DNA from: Bryopsis sp. KO-2023
Lineage: Eukaryota; Chlorophyta; Ulvophyceae; Bryopsidales; Bryopsidaceae
Length of the DNA stretch: 64,000 nt
Direction of reading: 5' to 3'
Assembly: GCA_030272585.1 (NCBI GenBank)
Contig: BSYQ01000008.1
Span: 3,596,001-3,660,000 of the forward strand
Of the stretch, positions 12,801-23,200 are shown one piece after another. The notes under the pieces are model-generated. The model did not search any database and had not been told where the DNA came from. It saw only the letters and a program-made list of their open reading frames with translations. The position numbers and the translations under genes were made by a program. How positions within the stretch are numbered: position 1 is the first letter of the stretch; the number at the start of each line of letters is the position of its first letter.

Positions 12801-13809
12801 AGAGTTGAATGGGCTGTTAGTGGTGGTTGAAAAGGTCAGTAAGATGGTGAAACTAATCCCTGTGAGTGAGGTGATTACAAGTGAACAAACAGCAAGGAAA
12901 GTGTGGGAGAGAGTGGTGAGCCAGCATGGACTTCCGTTGAGCATTGTGAGCGATCGGGATCCAAGGTTCACATCAAGATACTGGAAACAGTACTGGGGAA
13001 AGCTAGGTGTGACTCTGGCGATGTCAAGCTCCCAGCATCCCCAGACTGACGGTCAGTCAGAAAGAATGATCCAGGTGGTAGAGCAACTACTTCGTTTTGA
13101 GTGTGGAAATGAGCCGGAGAGCTGGATCGAGAAGATACCAATGATCGAGTTTATGATCAATGACACAGTCCAGGAGTCAACCAGGAAAACTCCTTTCGAG
13201 GTCAACTTTGGGTATCATCCAAGGAGCATGGTGGATAGTCTTATCGAAGCTCCTACAGGACCAGTCCAGAGTGTAGAGGAATGGCATGCAAAGCTGAAGA
13301 AGACCCTACAAGATACAAGAGCAAGATTGGTTAAATCCAGGGAGAGTATGAAAAACAGAGCTGACAAAGGAAGAAGAATGGTGGAGTTTTTCCCTGGGGA
13401 CAAAGTGATGGTGAAGAGTGAGAATTTGAGAATAGGTGGAAACAGTAAATTGAGACAGAAGTTTGTAGGTCCTTTTCCTGTGGAAGTGAAATATTCGACA
13501 GTCAGTTACAGGTTGAAATTACCAAGAGATTACAGAAGAATTCACCCTGTGTTCCATGTATCAGTTTTAAAACCTTGGTTTGGTGGGAACAAACAAGTTT
13601 CTTTCAGGCCAGCCCCAGTGGATTTGGAAGAGGAAATTTTTGAAGTTGAAAGAATTTTACAGGAAAGATGGAATTCAAGGAAAAGGAGAAAGGAATACCT
13701 TATTAAATGGTTAGGTTATCCTGACAGTGAAAACTCTTGGGTAGGAGAAAAGGACATGGAAGGGAGTCCTGATTTGCTGAGAAAATGGAATAGGAAGAAA
13801 AAGAAGTAA
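9772..13809 (+). CDS. pol: Pol: protease, dUTPase, RT, RNase H, integrase, chromodomain
   Basis: Open from 9772 to TAA at 13807-13809. Numbering from codon 9832: aspartic protease near 54 (VLVDSGSTG); a full dUTPase at about 178-318 with [20 protein letters not shown] and a GGFGSTG tail; reverse transcriptase with FIDD near 541-545; RNase H starting ETDASG near 689; integrase with an H2C2 finger at about 913-955 and D, D, E near 979, 1040 and 1077; and a C-terminal chromodomain ([20 protein letters not shown]) at about 1270-1320. Together these copy the element RNA into DNA and insert it, with the chromodomain expected to guide insertion to marked chromatin. The dUTPase sits between protease and RT. 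All signature residues I looked for are intact, so this copy may be functional. Confidence 0.96.
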   Translation, partial: AFRPPTVGKLPSSLDCEGSSLEEERKQNLWDVQKENYGGEVASEYCSPVHSVKGKNKLLTVNGKLNDKTVFVLVDSGSTGNFLAKKYVEKRGFELKDTGKCGPSRVELANGKTQEVSCLQNALVLQLGKFECRIKPQVTDLSTYDLILGQPWLEKFQPDIGWKEKRIWVDNVCVQAGQMPRTDRDVDVLTVLSETLKVKKLSEKARMPTKGSTDAAGYDLYSSESCQVPAKGRMLVSTDIAMEIPRSAYGRIAPRSGLAAKHCIDVGAGVVDADYRGPVKVLLINMGEQDFDVKKGDRVAQLIMEQVCPVTIKEVPELRDTKRSGGGFGSTGFRTQSPKRTSPPVVVQKRESPITPELEDVCRGHEDPAVKDQLWTILADYSDVFEEPNELPPHRGKYDHAILEEPGATPASKASYRYSPEDYEEMRKQIKELLSKQFIERSTSAYAAPLVFVSKKNGKRRMAVDYRQLNAQTVPNKYPLPHQDDLFDQVKSAKWMSKIDLRSGYHQLRMKEGDEHKTAFRCRYGHYQYQVMPFGLINAPASFMELMNDILKEEIDKCVQVFIDDILIYSDSFEQHIADVRRVLENLRENQLKARPEKCEFFQKRIEFLGHFVGQGNLEVMDDKVKTVSEWERPGCVKDIQSFLGLTGYYRRFIQNYSKVALPLTELTKKGNPWKWSSDAEKAFQQLKRLLCEAPILKIPDTTRAFRVETDASGVACGMILSQEHEGRWHPVAYGSYKFNRHERNYPVWEQELLAIIKAIKMWRPYLLNGHEHEVITNHKGLEHFLKKKDLTGRQARWMETLTDYRLKITYRPGKANNAADAISRKSVSPTGTPPEERSGASFDDQMSAQLFLLETQEWEQWKEIIISALETDERAKSVRHNLAQGHMFEEWKDEQGLLFQKKGKQEAGPKVWRVYVPEGVGNEVKMQMIEKLHNDGHWGVWKTLNQVERRFYWPRMISDVRKFVHDCPDCAAQKVERKRSGGKLQPLEIPGRLWDVITMDFVFGLPLVEELNGLLVVVEKVSKMVKLIPVSEVITSEQTARKVWERVVSQHGLPLSIVSDRDPRFTSRYWKQYWGKLGVTLAMSSSQHPQTDGQSERMIQVVEQLLRFECGNEPESWIEKIPMIEFMINDTVQESTRKTPFEVNFGYHPRSMVDSLIEAPTGPVQSVEEWHAKLKKTLQDTRARLVKSRESMKNRADKGRRMVEFFPGDKVMVKSENLRIGGNSKLRQKFVGPFPVEVKYSTVSYRLKLPRDYRRIHPVFHVSVLKPWFGGNKQVSFRPAPVDLEEEIFEVERILQERWNSRKRRKEYLIKWLGYPDSENSWVGEKDMEGSPDLLRKWNRKKKK

Positions 13810-13835
13810 AGGAAAAATTGGGGACAATTTTTATT

Positions 13836-13847
13836 AAGAGAGGGGAA
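13836..13847 (+). other. Polypurine tract of the chromovirus
   Basis: AAGAGAGGGGAA ends one base before the 3' LTR, the site where plus-strand DNA synthesis is primed. Confidence 0.8.
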
Positions 13848-13848
13848 T

Positions 13849-14138
13849 TGTTACGAGCGTTTTCTTTGATTGGATTAGGTAAGCTGTGATAAGGGTTTGA
13901 CGTGGTAGGTGTTGTGTAGTTAGTCTGGGTTAGAAGAGATTAGGTACGGTTATGTAAGGGGTAGTCAGGTTCCTGGGAGCTTCACCTCACTGTGAAGTTC
14001 CCAGGGAAAGAAGGTTCCAGAGAAGTCCAGGAAGGGGTTCGCCCAAGTATATAAGGGCATTGTTTTTTGTATTCGTTGTAACATTTTTTGACTCCTATTC
14101 TTCCCGTCTCGACTCTATTTACGCCCCAAGGCGTAACA
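13849..14138 (+). repeat. 3' LTR of the chromovirus
   Basis: 290 bp, same sequence as the 5' LTR, followed at once by the GCAAA target duplication and the continuing host exon. Confidence 0.96.
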
Positions 14139-14432
14139 GCAAAAGTCAGGCACATTCGGCATGCCGAGATATTATGCGCAAAGCGCTTGCCGGGTTTTCA
14201 GATTCCGAGAAACCATCCTCTTGGAGGCAGTTCAAGGAAAAGTGTGAAAAGGTAATCAAAAAGTTCTGGGGAGATGGCAATATTCACAGAAACTGGATAA
14301 TTTTTCTCCACTCAGTAATGTATTGATTATCTTCCTTAAATGGCTGTTATAAATCTACAGGCAGTGAAAGAGATGGTGCCATTCTGGGTGAGAGTAATAC
14401 GAAAGAACTCATATTATATTGTGAACACCCAG

Positions 14433-14745
14433 GTCAGTGAGCTGGCTTAGTGCATTGGATAGTGTATCAAATCGGGAAGGTCACAGGTTCGAGCCTTGCT
14501 TTGGGCGAGAGCGCAGTTTGGGTGAGTGGGATTGGGGTGGAGCTGACTAGGTTGAGGTGGAACGGTGTGGGATAGTGTCGGACGGAATTCCCTTGGAATT
14601 CCGGTGACTAGGTGGAACTCTGTTGTGAATTTAGAGCCTATTTAAGAGGCTACCCAATGTAATCAAGTGTCTTTATTGTCTTGAGTTTCTCGCCCGTATC
14701 AGAGAGTGTGTATTGATACGAATCTTCAATACACACTCTCTTTTT
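14433..14745 (+). repeat. tRNA-like, SINE-like repeat in an intron, ending in a 16-bp hairpin
   Basis: An A-box-like TGGCTTAGTGCATTGG (14443-14458) and a good B box GGTTCGAGCC (14486-14495) have pol III spacing. The rest does not fold as a tRNA, because the anticodon arm is short. A palindromic GGAATTCC pair follows. A perfect stem, 14701-14716 against 14726-14741 with a 9-base loop, closes the unit before a T run. Family unknown, and only one copy is in the window. A TATTTAAG near 14639 leaves a solo LTR as the alternative. Confidence 0.45.
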
Positions 14746-15790
14746 GAGATGGGCAGAGATGGCTATGGTCAAATGGCCGTTCTGCACTAGGCTTTGAGTG
14801 GGAGTGATGTTGTGGAGACACAAGGGTGAACACTGTGTCTCAGTGACTGAGACACACTTTCCAGAGAATTAGTTTTACACAGTTCTCTCTGAATTTAACC
14901 CCTAGAACCCGTACTACCTATCGTACTACAAGTGTTCGTATCATGGGCTGCAAACTCATCAACATGCCAGAAGAATAAGAGGAAAAGAAGGAGAACCGTT
15001 AAGTTATATGAGTGACTGTCCAAACTTGCAGAGAGAGCGTTCAAATGTCTGAATACTAATTCACATTGTTCACCCCGGGGTGCAGATATGAAATTCATGA
15101 ATGAATCCAAATTGAAGTGGAATCTCGAAAACAAAGCATGTGATTTTGAGTTTTGCAGGTTGAAATGGACAAAGAGTGGCTGAAAGAAGAGTCAGCGCTC
15201 TTAAAAGAGGAACAAGAGGCTCTAGAGGAGCAACAGGCGAAAGTTCGGGAAAAGGAAACAACCATTGAAATGGTGGGTGTTCCCTTTGCATTTGCTTACT
15301 CCAGTTGAATTTCTATTTTTGAGTTTCTTTAGAACCTTGCGTTTTTTTGCTACCTTTTCCTGAGTAATGGTCAAATGGAGAACATGCTAACGGCGATGTG
15401 TGTATCGCTTTGTTGTTGTTTTTTTCTGTAGGATGCTTATGACCTGGCCGGGAAGGAGGATTTCCTCAACCAGTCCATCCGACTGCTGGAAGAGGACCAG
15501 GAGGAGCTGGAAAAGGAAAAAGAGGAGCGGGAAAAGGCGAAAGAGGAGTTCCAAAAGGCGAAGCTGGTGTGTTCTTGAGTAAATTTGCAACAAATCTGTT
15601 GATTGGCTGACACTATGATGCTTCGGTTGATGGGCTGCCAATGTGATTCATATTGAAGCATCAATCCTGGCTGTGGGTGCTGTAGGCCAAGGTTCGTCGA
15701 CCCAGTGCTCTCTACAGTGTCAGGTTCGGCCTGGGAATGGATTGGGACGGGGATCTGTGCGGATACGGCCACTTGGGAATGGTCCAGTGA

Positions 15791-16483
15791 GAGACAAGCG
15801 TTCTCCGGAGGTGGAACGCAGGCGTTGGTCGCGCCTGAATGTGTTTTCTGCACATGGTGAGTACATGGTCCTGTGAAAAATCACCTGGAAGTTCAGGCTG
15901 GAACTGAGTTCTTATTACATTATGCAACAGAACCTGATTGCCCCTATTTTCTGTGGTGGTGTGATTTTATGATGTCAATGTGGAATCATTAATACATGGG
16001 TGTTGATCGAATCAATTATCTCGGATGGCCAGGGCCTACTGAGGCATTTAGAATTGATCATCAGGTGGCTGCAAATCAGGATGCCTGGCAATTCTGCGTT
16101 TGATTCTGGTTGGTTGGTATGGTAGGTGGTTGGGTGATCAGGAGGATTTCGAGCTCCGGAAAGCGGAGACACAGTGAAAACAGTGATGGAAGAGTGAAAG
16201 GAAGCCCCTGAAGAGGGGAATTATCAGTCAGTGGAGGTCAGGGGAAATTTCAGTGAGAAGACTAGAGGTGTCCCCAAAATGGGGGAATTTCCAGGAATTT
16301 CTGGAGAGTGGACTGCAGGATCCCAAAAGGGGAGCGAGGAAAGTGGCATGCAGTGGGGTTAGCTGGCTGAGCAAGGTGGCAAAGAATCCAACTGTAAAGA
16401 GTTGAAACGGAAAACACTGTTGTGAAACCAAACCAAATCACCAAGCCACCACTGCCAATAATTACAAAAACAGCGAAAGCCAA
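15791..16483. other. Spacer with no visible gene
   Basis: Only short frames on both strands; no repeat or RNA signature was recognised. A 138-codon minus-strand frame over 15437-15853 runs opposite the coiled-coil exons and is taken as a shadow. Confidence 0.5.
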
Positions 16484-17470
16484 TTGTATAACTCACATCC
16501 ATGGCACAAAAACCGAATAATATTTGACATCTGGTCGTCAACCCAAAGTCCGCCCACAGGTGAAAACATCAGCAATATGTTTCACAATTGGGAAAAAAAC
16601 GAGCAATGTTTCGACTGCCAGAATGGAAACTTGAAACACAGACCCTCTAAAATGTGTGGGTTCCTACAAGCACATCTGTGCCATTGCTAAAAACGTGCAT
16701 TGGAGTGTTTTTTTAAAGGATAAAGAGGGTTCACCTATTGTCATAAACAAACAGTTCTTTGTCAGCATAATGTTGGCTTTCCATCGACATTATTTAACTT
16801 TCAAAAGAGAATTGGAGCCATCATATCTCATGTCCAGAAAATAATACAATCAATAATAATGAAACCTGAGTGATTGCACGGGTTCTTTCTACCACTTGAA
16901 AAAGTGGCAGAATCCTGCATGGCATTCTTGCAGAACTGTTTCATTTTGGACCGAAGACTCAATCACAAACCCTTTCTAGAAAAGCTACCGGAGTTAATCG
17001 ACCATGAGCTGGCTGCTAAGCACCCAACACAGAAGCACCACTCTATTCTTTGCAGCCTAAAGACATCTTTCGACCTGAAAAACCGTCCCAGCAGTATCAA
17101 AATAGCTTGCAAAGGCAGTCGCATTGCAGAAACTCGAAAAAGTCACTCCTCATGCATGAAACAAAGAATTTTTTTTTCAAATCAACAATGGGGAATATCT
17201 GGAGAGGCACCAGGACACAATAAACGGAAAGCCCAACAACATTTTGGTGGAGGCCTTGTGTGGCAACAATTTCATCTCCGGAAAGAAGGTCGGCTTTTCA
17301 TATCCATGGGGATTTTTTTGTGAATGCCTTCCTTACCAACAGATTTTCTCAAAATGAACTGGAGCGATCGAGGCACTTTGACTTCCCAAGGATTTCCTTT
17401 CTTTACTTATGAGAAAGAACTTGCATGGCCCTTCAAACTTTTTTTTGACCCCACTGGAAGATGGCCATGA
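16484..17470 (+). pseudogene. Frame-broken coding-like region, family unknown
   Basis: Protein-like stretches follow each other on the plus strand in changing frames: KHICAIAKNVHWSVFLKDKE (from about 16665), FLEKLPELIDHELAAKHP (from about 16973), then after a T run near 17170 a frame change to INNGEYLERHQDTINGKPNN and VEALCGNNFISGKKVGFSYP, then NWSDRGTLTSQGFPFFTYEK near 17360. Frame changes coincide with homopolymers and no splice sites join the blocks cleanly. This fits an old gene or transposon protein decayed by indels. No family was recognised. Confidence 0.35.
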
Positions 17471-18010
17471 GGAGTTAAAACACTTTATGGAGTGGAAGTC
17501 ATTCTTTTTGGACAACGCAAAAAAAAAAAAAGGAAAAGGAAAAGAGAAAAAGAATCATCAAGACAGAAGCACAGATCCGTTTGTGTGTGTGTGTCTCTGC
17601 AAATAAAGATTAAATTTCCATCCGAAATCCAAAAGCATCTAACAAAATCTACGTCGCCCAAAAATAAAAACGAACATTCTTTTTTTTTTCTGAAGGAATC
17701 GTAACTGCAGGAAGAACCCCCTCCCACCTGCCCCCCAAAACTGAAGCTTCACCCCACGGCATCAGAAAACCACCACTAAGCCCCCAGAAATATCTATTCC
17801 CCCCCAAAAACACTGCCTCTAAAACATGGAAGCGGAGCTGTCAGAAACAAAAACTTTCACAACACCCCCCAAAATCGTCAAATTTTTTTCGAATCTTGTT
17901 CCGATTTTCGAGAGATCAGGCTGCAGCAGTTGATGGAGGTGTTGCGTGCTGGGGTGGGATAAAACGCCAAGAAAGGTGGAGCAAAGAGTTGAGCACCGAA
18001 AAAGAAGACT

Positions 18011-20032
18011 CTAGGATGGTGCGATTCCCCCTGTTGGATTTTCTTTGCTTTCGCTGTCATCATCATCGTCATCATCAAACAAGGCACTTCTTTGAGTCCC
18101 GGCTGGAGCCGAGGTGTCTGCAAAAACTTCGCTAGGTTTGTCCAGCCTGCATTCCAAGAGACAACCAAACAAAATTCAAAGTAAAAAGAAGAAAAAATAA
18201 GCAACTACAAGATTCCCCCCGCCCCCCCCCCAAAAAAAAAGGGGGGGAAAAAGAAGAGAAATCGACAAAGAGTGTCGTGTTTCAAGAAGGAGGCTTCACA
18301 AAACTCCACATTTGGATTCGGACCAAAGTCAGACTGGCTGCCTGATAAACTACATGCTGCATATTTCTTGGGTTGAAAACAAAAAAAGCGTTTGCCAGCA
18401 TGTCCCCTCTCTCTGCCCCCAACTATCTATTTGAAAAACAAACTAAGACTCATATGCTCTCTAAGAGATCAAAATGACCATTTCTCACCTTAACAGAAGT
18501 CTGACAAAGGTGACCGCCCCTCTGGAAATCGGTCCAATGCAAGTCATGCCAACAAACTGTTCGGTAGGTGAAAAAGGAAAAAAAAACGTCAGTCAGTCTA
18601 AAAGCAACACAGATAAACGCTTCAGTCAGTTCTCGAGGAAAAAAAGTTAGTTTTGACTAACCCCCCCCCCGAATACAGTCCCCCGGGGGACTATAGATTT
18701 GCAGTTGTGTGAGGGTTTTAAGGGGGGACTCTATTTGGGGGGGGATTGTATTCGGGGGGGATTATACAAAAATTCTGATTAATATGTCCTGACTTGTTTA
18801 CATCCAGAATCGTAGCCAATGCCCCAAAAAATAATCACTTGAACATATCTCTAATAGATAATTGTCTGAATTTTTTCGAGTTCGATGTCCCTGTCGCTCA
18901 CGTTTGGATAGAAGCGTCGCTCAGAAACGTCGAGTCGGACGTCAATGTAGCTGATGTGCGAAAAGAATCGTCACAACCGTTTTTCTATCTGTTTGTTTGT
19001 TTTCATGTCTTGGATTTCCACCACAACCGGAAGTCTTTCGGACGCGACTCGCGTTGTCTGTCGAACGTGGTTCTCACCCACCAGTTGAACTTTTTTTTTG
19101 AAGGGGGGGACTATATTCAGGAGGAAAACCACGTTCGACAGGGGGGGATTGTATTCGGGGGGGAGGATACTATTCGGGGGGGGACTGTATTCGGGGGGGG
19201 GGGTTAATTCAATCGAGGAGGATATTTCGCAGCATCCCCAGCCGGCCTCGTTGTGAGCATTTTTTGACGTCTGTTCGTTTTGCTACCAGAATATTTTCCG
19301 AAACTTTGAAATCACGTGGTGGCAGCCCCCCCTCACTAAAACTCACAATGCCGAAGAAGAGCAGAACCGCTCCTATGGTTTTCCCCAAGGATTTGAACCA
19401 TTTCATGAGGTTTGGTCCGAGATTGCCAAAATTTCCTTTGAATTCATCCCAACTCCAACCGCCACCACCGCCACCGCCTTCGCCTCCTGGGCCACCATCC
19501 CCACCATCATCACCCCCACCATCGAAATCAGCCAGCACATCTTTTTTCCCCGAAAACATTTCTTCGAGGGCCTTCTTCGCAGCATCCTGGTTGATACGTC
19601 AAAACAAAACACCCTCCCTCCTTTTCAACAAGAAAAAACAAAAATTCACGATGAAAAATGTCCAGAATAGGAACAGTTAATTATTGGCAATTCACTCCAG
19701 ATCACCAGATGACATCCACTCCAGATGCTTCGCTGGTTTGCCCTTCTTCTGCACTGAGGTTTCTTTTTTTTTCCCACAGAAGAAAAAACTCATAAAAACT
19801 TTTTCTTGGCAATCACCTCTTTTTTCTTGTCTTTCTTTTCGAAGGGATTGAAGCTCGGCTCCAAGTCGTCAGGCCTGGCGGCGCCCACCCTCCAAGAGCG
19901 TCTGTTCATGCTGACGTCTTTTATTGATGGGCGGGATACCCCTAAAGACGTCCGACTGGCACCACACATTCGACAAGCAGGTCTCGAAACACCAGCACCC
20001 GCGTGGGCACTGGAGGGGGCACGCATCACCAT
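18011..20032 (-). CDS. Probable plastid-targeted Gly-rich membrane protein, 219 aa
   Basis: Four exons read in frame: 20032-19817, 19586-19347, 18556-18489 and 18146-18011 (stop TAG), 660 nt in all. The N-terminus is rich in A, S, R and V and nearly free of acids, like a chloroplast transit peptide. Next come a K/E linker joined exactly across intron 1 (FEKKDKKKE then DAAKKALEE), a D/G-rich stretch of about 25 residues, WSWDEFKGNFGNLGPNLMKW, and one strong hydrophobic segment built across intron 2 (TIGAVLLFFGI then FVGMTCIGP). The tail is an acidic D run ending GGIAPS. All three junctions keep phase and the hydrophobic segment exists only after splicing, which supports the model. Family not recognised and role unknown. 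It is transcribed away from DNAAF5 with 265 bp between start codons. Confidence 0.72.
18658..19206. mobile_element. Non-autonomous inverted-repeat element with C/G-tract ends (MITE-like)
   Basis: The left end reads TAA, then a C tract and GAATACAGTCCCCC. The right end is its reverse complement, GACTGTATTC then a G tract and TTA, giving terminal inverted repeats about 28 bp long, with TA as a possible target duplication. The terminal motif (GGGGGACTRTATTC and variants) recurs inside at 18720-18770 and 19105-19195. A 14-bp inner inverted repeat, 19059-19072 against 19127-19140, makes a further stem. A 137-codon plus-strand frame crosses it, but its end is only translated G tracts. It lies in intron 2 of the minus-strand membrane protein gene. 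Confidence 0.62.
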
Positions 20033-20297
20033 CCTGTTAACGCGCGTGGAACGATGTTTCGATAGCTAGGTTCAAATTCGAGTTGGATATTGGGCAGCAA
20101 GCCGTATCCACAAGCCCAACTGCTCACCCTAACTTCGTTTTTTCCGCGCAAAATGGGGACCAACGGAACCCCACCAAAAAATGAAAATGTCGTACGATTC
20201 GACGATAAAGCGTTTCTGGCCAAAGTTACATTGTGAAGGTTGCGTTGGCGCGCGAAATCGTCGGGAAAGCGAGGGAAAGAGTTGAGAAGCGAAAATC
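20033..20297. promoter_or_regulatory. Shared divergent promoter region
   Basis: 265 bp separate the start codons of the minus-strand plastid protein gene and DNAAF5. No clear TATA box was seen for either gene. Inferred from layout only. Confidence 0.4.
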
Positions 20298-23200
20298 ATG
20301 TCAGGTAATTCTTCAGTCGACGATATATGGGCACAGCTGAAGTCGAGTTCGGTTCCCAAGAGGCCCGCCAGAAAGAAAAACGTCACTCCCCTGTCTGGTT
20401 CGAGTGACAGACGGAAAGACACCCTAGCGAATCCAGCTGAAGTCGTCCCCATCGAATCGAAAAGTGGGAAAACGCAGGCGCCGATACCACCGGAAGGAGG
20501 AGTTCAAGAGTATATTGTAAGTGGCGTTGAAGCGCGCAGGGGACGTTTTTTTTGGGGGGATGTAGTTTTTCCTCAGGTTTTTTTTTAATTTTGCTGATGT
20601 GTTTGATGCCAATGATGCAACTAGAAAAAGGCAAAAAAAAAAAAAAGGATGTTTTGGATTCTTTCAATGGGGGATTCTTTTTAGTTAAATTTTTGGATTA
20701 TGATATGGTAGTGTGATTTTGATGGTGGCATCTGATTCGTTTACATGACTGCGTGATTTTTTTTTAAATTCGAAATTCTGTATGGGAACTTCTCCAGGCG
20801 GTGATCCAAAGGGACATTAATTGCCTCTCCGACCCTGATAGGAGCATAAGAAGTCGAGCGGTGAGTTGGAAAAAAAACACAGTTTCTTCAAATTTCATTA
20901 CCTGTTTTGGGGGGGTCACATCACTTCCATATTTGCAAGTGTTTTTTTCCTGAAGGACAAGGACAGCTTCAATTTCAGCTGGAAAACAAATAGTGTCGAA
21001 CAGAAAACAATAAGATCTTCTTTGCCGAAAAAAGTTCACACTGTCCTGACTATGTTTGCAAAAAGTCGCAAAAGTGGTCCAAATATTTTTTTTTTCTGAA
21101 TATTTTAGCCAGAAGAATATGTATACATAATTAGGCATCCTACCGAAATAATTTAATACTTTTTGCTGTTGGCTGAATCTGCATGGTTTTTGTGCAGATA
21201 ACAAAATTGTCAAAGAAACTGCTGGAGGGCGATGGAGGGACACCCCCTGCAAACGAAGAAATCCTACAAGTGAGCATCCACTATTGTTCAGAACCTGCAC
21301 CTCTTTTCCGATGTTCACATCCAGGCTTTTTTTTCACATATACACACAAGAAAAGAAATTGAAAATAATGAACTTTTTTTTTTTTTTCCATTCCGAATTT
21401 TTTTACAACTGCATAATTTCTGCGAGGAAAGCTGACCGAGTGTTCCGGTTCATTAATTTTAAAAAACCCTTGTTTTTTTATGTCTTGTACAGGCTCTTTT
21501 TCTGGGGCCAATGCTCCATTCAACGGTGAATCTGTTGAGCGATCCTGCTGAAAAATGCCGGGAAGCGTCGCTCCAACTTTTGACCACAGTTCTGCCCAGG
21601 ATCTCCGAGGTGGGGCCCCTGGCAGCGGCCATCTTTCCTGCGATTGCGAATCGGATGGGCAAAATCCCAGTTCAAGAAGGCACCGAGGAATTGCGGTTAA
21701 TGCTGGTGAAGCTGGTCGGGGGCCCGTTGATGGAAAAAGTGGGGAGTTCGTTGAAAGGTGGGTGCCACCTTTGCTTCGCTGAGATTTCGCAAGGGACCGA
21801 AATCCTAATCGGTCAAGCCAAGTGCAAAAGCAGCGATTTTCAATCATTTTTTATTCTTTTTGTTTTGGCTGTTAAATGAATTTCAGGAGTCGCTGGTCCA
21901 ATATTGCAGGGGATTTTTTTGGGCAACAGTAGGGATGTTGAGTGTTGTTTTTCCTTTCATATCCAGGTTACGTAGATGAGTTGGCATTGCATCTGTGTCG
22001 AGCGATGGAGGACCCCTTTCATGAAGTGAAAAAAGCAGGGTCCTCAGCGATCGTAAAAATGTGCGAGCTGTTGCCCAGCGAAACCGTGGAACCGAAATCC
22101 AAAGAGCTGGTGAAGTCAGTCATGGGGGCATCGGGGCATCAACACTCTCGGGTCAGGGTGGCGTGCTTGCAAGCCCTGGATGCTTTGGTTTTGAAGGGGG
22201 TTTCGGCAGGGGTGGTGGCGGACATAATCGGACCTGGTGTGGAGAATTTGGCGGTGGATCAGTCGAAACAAGTCCGAAAAGCTTGTTTCGAATTCCTGGC
22301 CGGATGGATGGGGGGAAGAGGGTGAGAAATGGAGCTGATGCTTTTGCTGCAGAGTTTCTGTTTGTTTTTTTTCCCGAATAAAAGTGGTCACTTTTGATCG
22401 TTTGTGTCGGCTGTGGAGGGCTGCACTGTGGATGTATGGCAATATTGACACAGTTTCTTTTGGAATTTGACAGGCCAGCGGTCGGTCCAGAGATCCTTTC
22501 TGGAGGGGTGGACCCGGTTGGGTATGCTCCACATTTGATGCCGGTGTTGCTTCTCGGATTGACGGATGATGAAGTGGACATAGCGGAGCTCTGCCTGGAA
22601 ATGATTGAAGAAACCGGCAGAGCCTTTTGCGAAATGTCAGACCGGCCACAATCACAGACACAGGTGAGTTGTCATGTCCAGTTCCCTTTACCCTGTAGGT
22701 AGCAGGGTTTTTTTGTTTTTTTTTATAGCGAATTCGGCAAAAAATCAGGGGAAAAAAAAGCAACAAGAAATCCCCTCGGCTGTGATATATCTGTGTGAAC
22801 TCTGGATGGTTTTGCTGTTCCATTTTTTTTTGTCAGGGCGATTCTTCTGCGATGGACATCGAACAGGAAACCACGGAGGCTGAAGTCACCAGCACCACAC
22901 CCAGCGAAGCCACGCTGGTCGATTTCCTGGGGGTTCCATTTCGACGCAATCCATCGGCGACCACTCGTCGCATGATCGTTTCCATAATCCCTGGCGTCTT
23001 GCCAGGAATTTTGGAGTCTCTGAAATCGTGGAGCAACGAGGGGCAAAGGAGGGCATCGAGAGTGGTGCATTCTGTGGCGTGCTTGGGCCAATCGGGCTGC
23101 GAGACGCATTTCGAGAAGATCATGCCGGCCATTTGCGGAGCTGTGTCCGAGGAAGATGCCCAGATAGCGGGTTGGATCAGTGTTGATTATAAGTAGGGGT

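Larger units (their letters stand above)
8259..14138 (+). mobile_element. Complete Ty3/Gypsy chromovirus LTR retrotransposon
   Basis: Two 290-bp LTRs that look identical by eye (8259-8548 and 13849-14138) begin TGTTACG and end CGTAACA. They are flanked by the 5-bp target duplication GCAAA (8254-8258 and 14139-14143). Between them lie a primer-binding site, gag, pol (protease, dUTPase, reverse transcriptase, RNase H, integrase, chromodomain) and a polypurine tract. Pol order with integrase after RNase H plus a chromodomain is the Ty3/Gypsy chromovirus layout. Identical LTRs, an exact duplication and intact frames indicate a recent, possibly still active insertion. It sits inside a host exon in the same orientation as the host gene. 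Confidence 0.97.
8148..15790 (+). pseudogene. Coiled-coil protein gene with an exon split by an LTR retrotransposon
   Basis: Coding blocks are 8148-8258 plus 14144-14251 (one exon interrupted by the insert), 14361-14432, 15159-15272, 15432-15566 and 15686-15790 (stop TGA). All junctions are phase 0 and the total is about 214 codons. Skipping the element and one copy of the GCAAA duplication lets the frame run unbroken across the insertion point (WNMVKSK then SQAHSACRDIM). The later exons are strongly charged coiled coil (EEQEALEEQQAKVREKE; LLEEDQEELEKEKEERE). The last exon reads YSVRFGLGMDWDGDL and is the natural end, although an alternative acceptor at 15718 exists. The start ATG at 8148 is the first after an in-frame TAA at 8118, and an upstream exon cannot be excluded. 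Family not recognised. In this haplotype the gene should be interrupted unless the insert is removed or read through. Confidence 0.72.

Noticed and set aside
14433-14510. Functional tRNA-Arg-like gene
   Set aside because: A and B boxes are present, but the anticodon arm is too short and the acceptor ends do not pair. Kept as a SINE-like repeat.
15437-15853. 138-codon minus-strand frame
   Set aside because: Opposite the charged coiled-coil exons; its S/F runs are the complement of E/K codons.
18794-19207. 137-codon plus-strand frame
   Set aside because: It runs through the inverted-repeat element, and its C-terminus is merely translated G tracts.
19264-19680. Proline-rich plus-strand frame
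   Set aside because: The proline run is the reverse complement of the glycine-rich exon of the minus-strand membrane protein, which joins in phase to three other exons.
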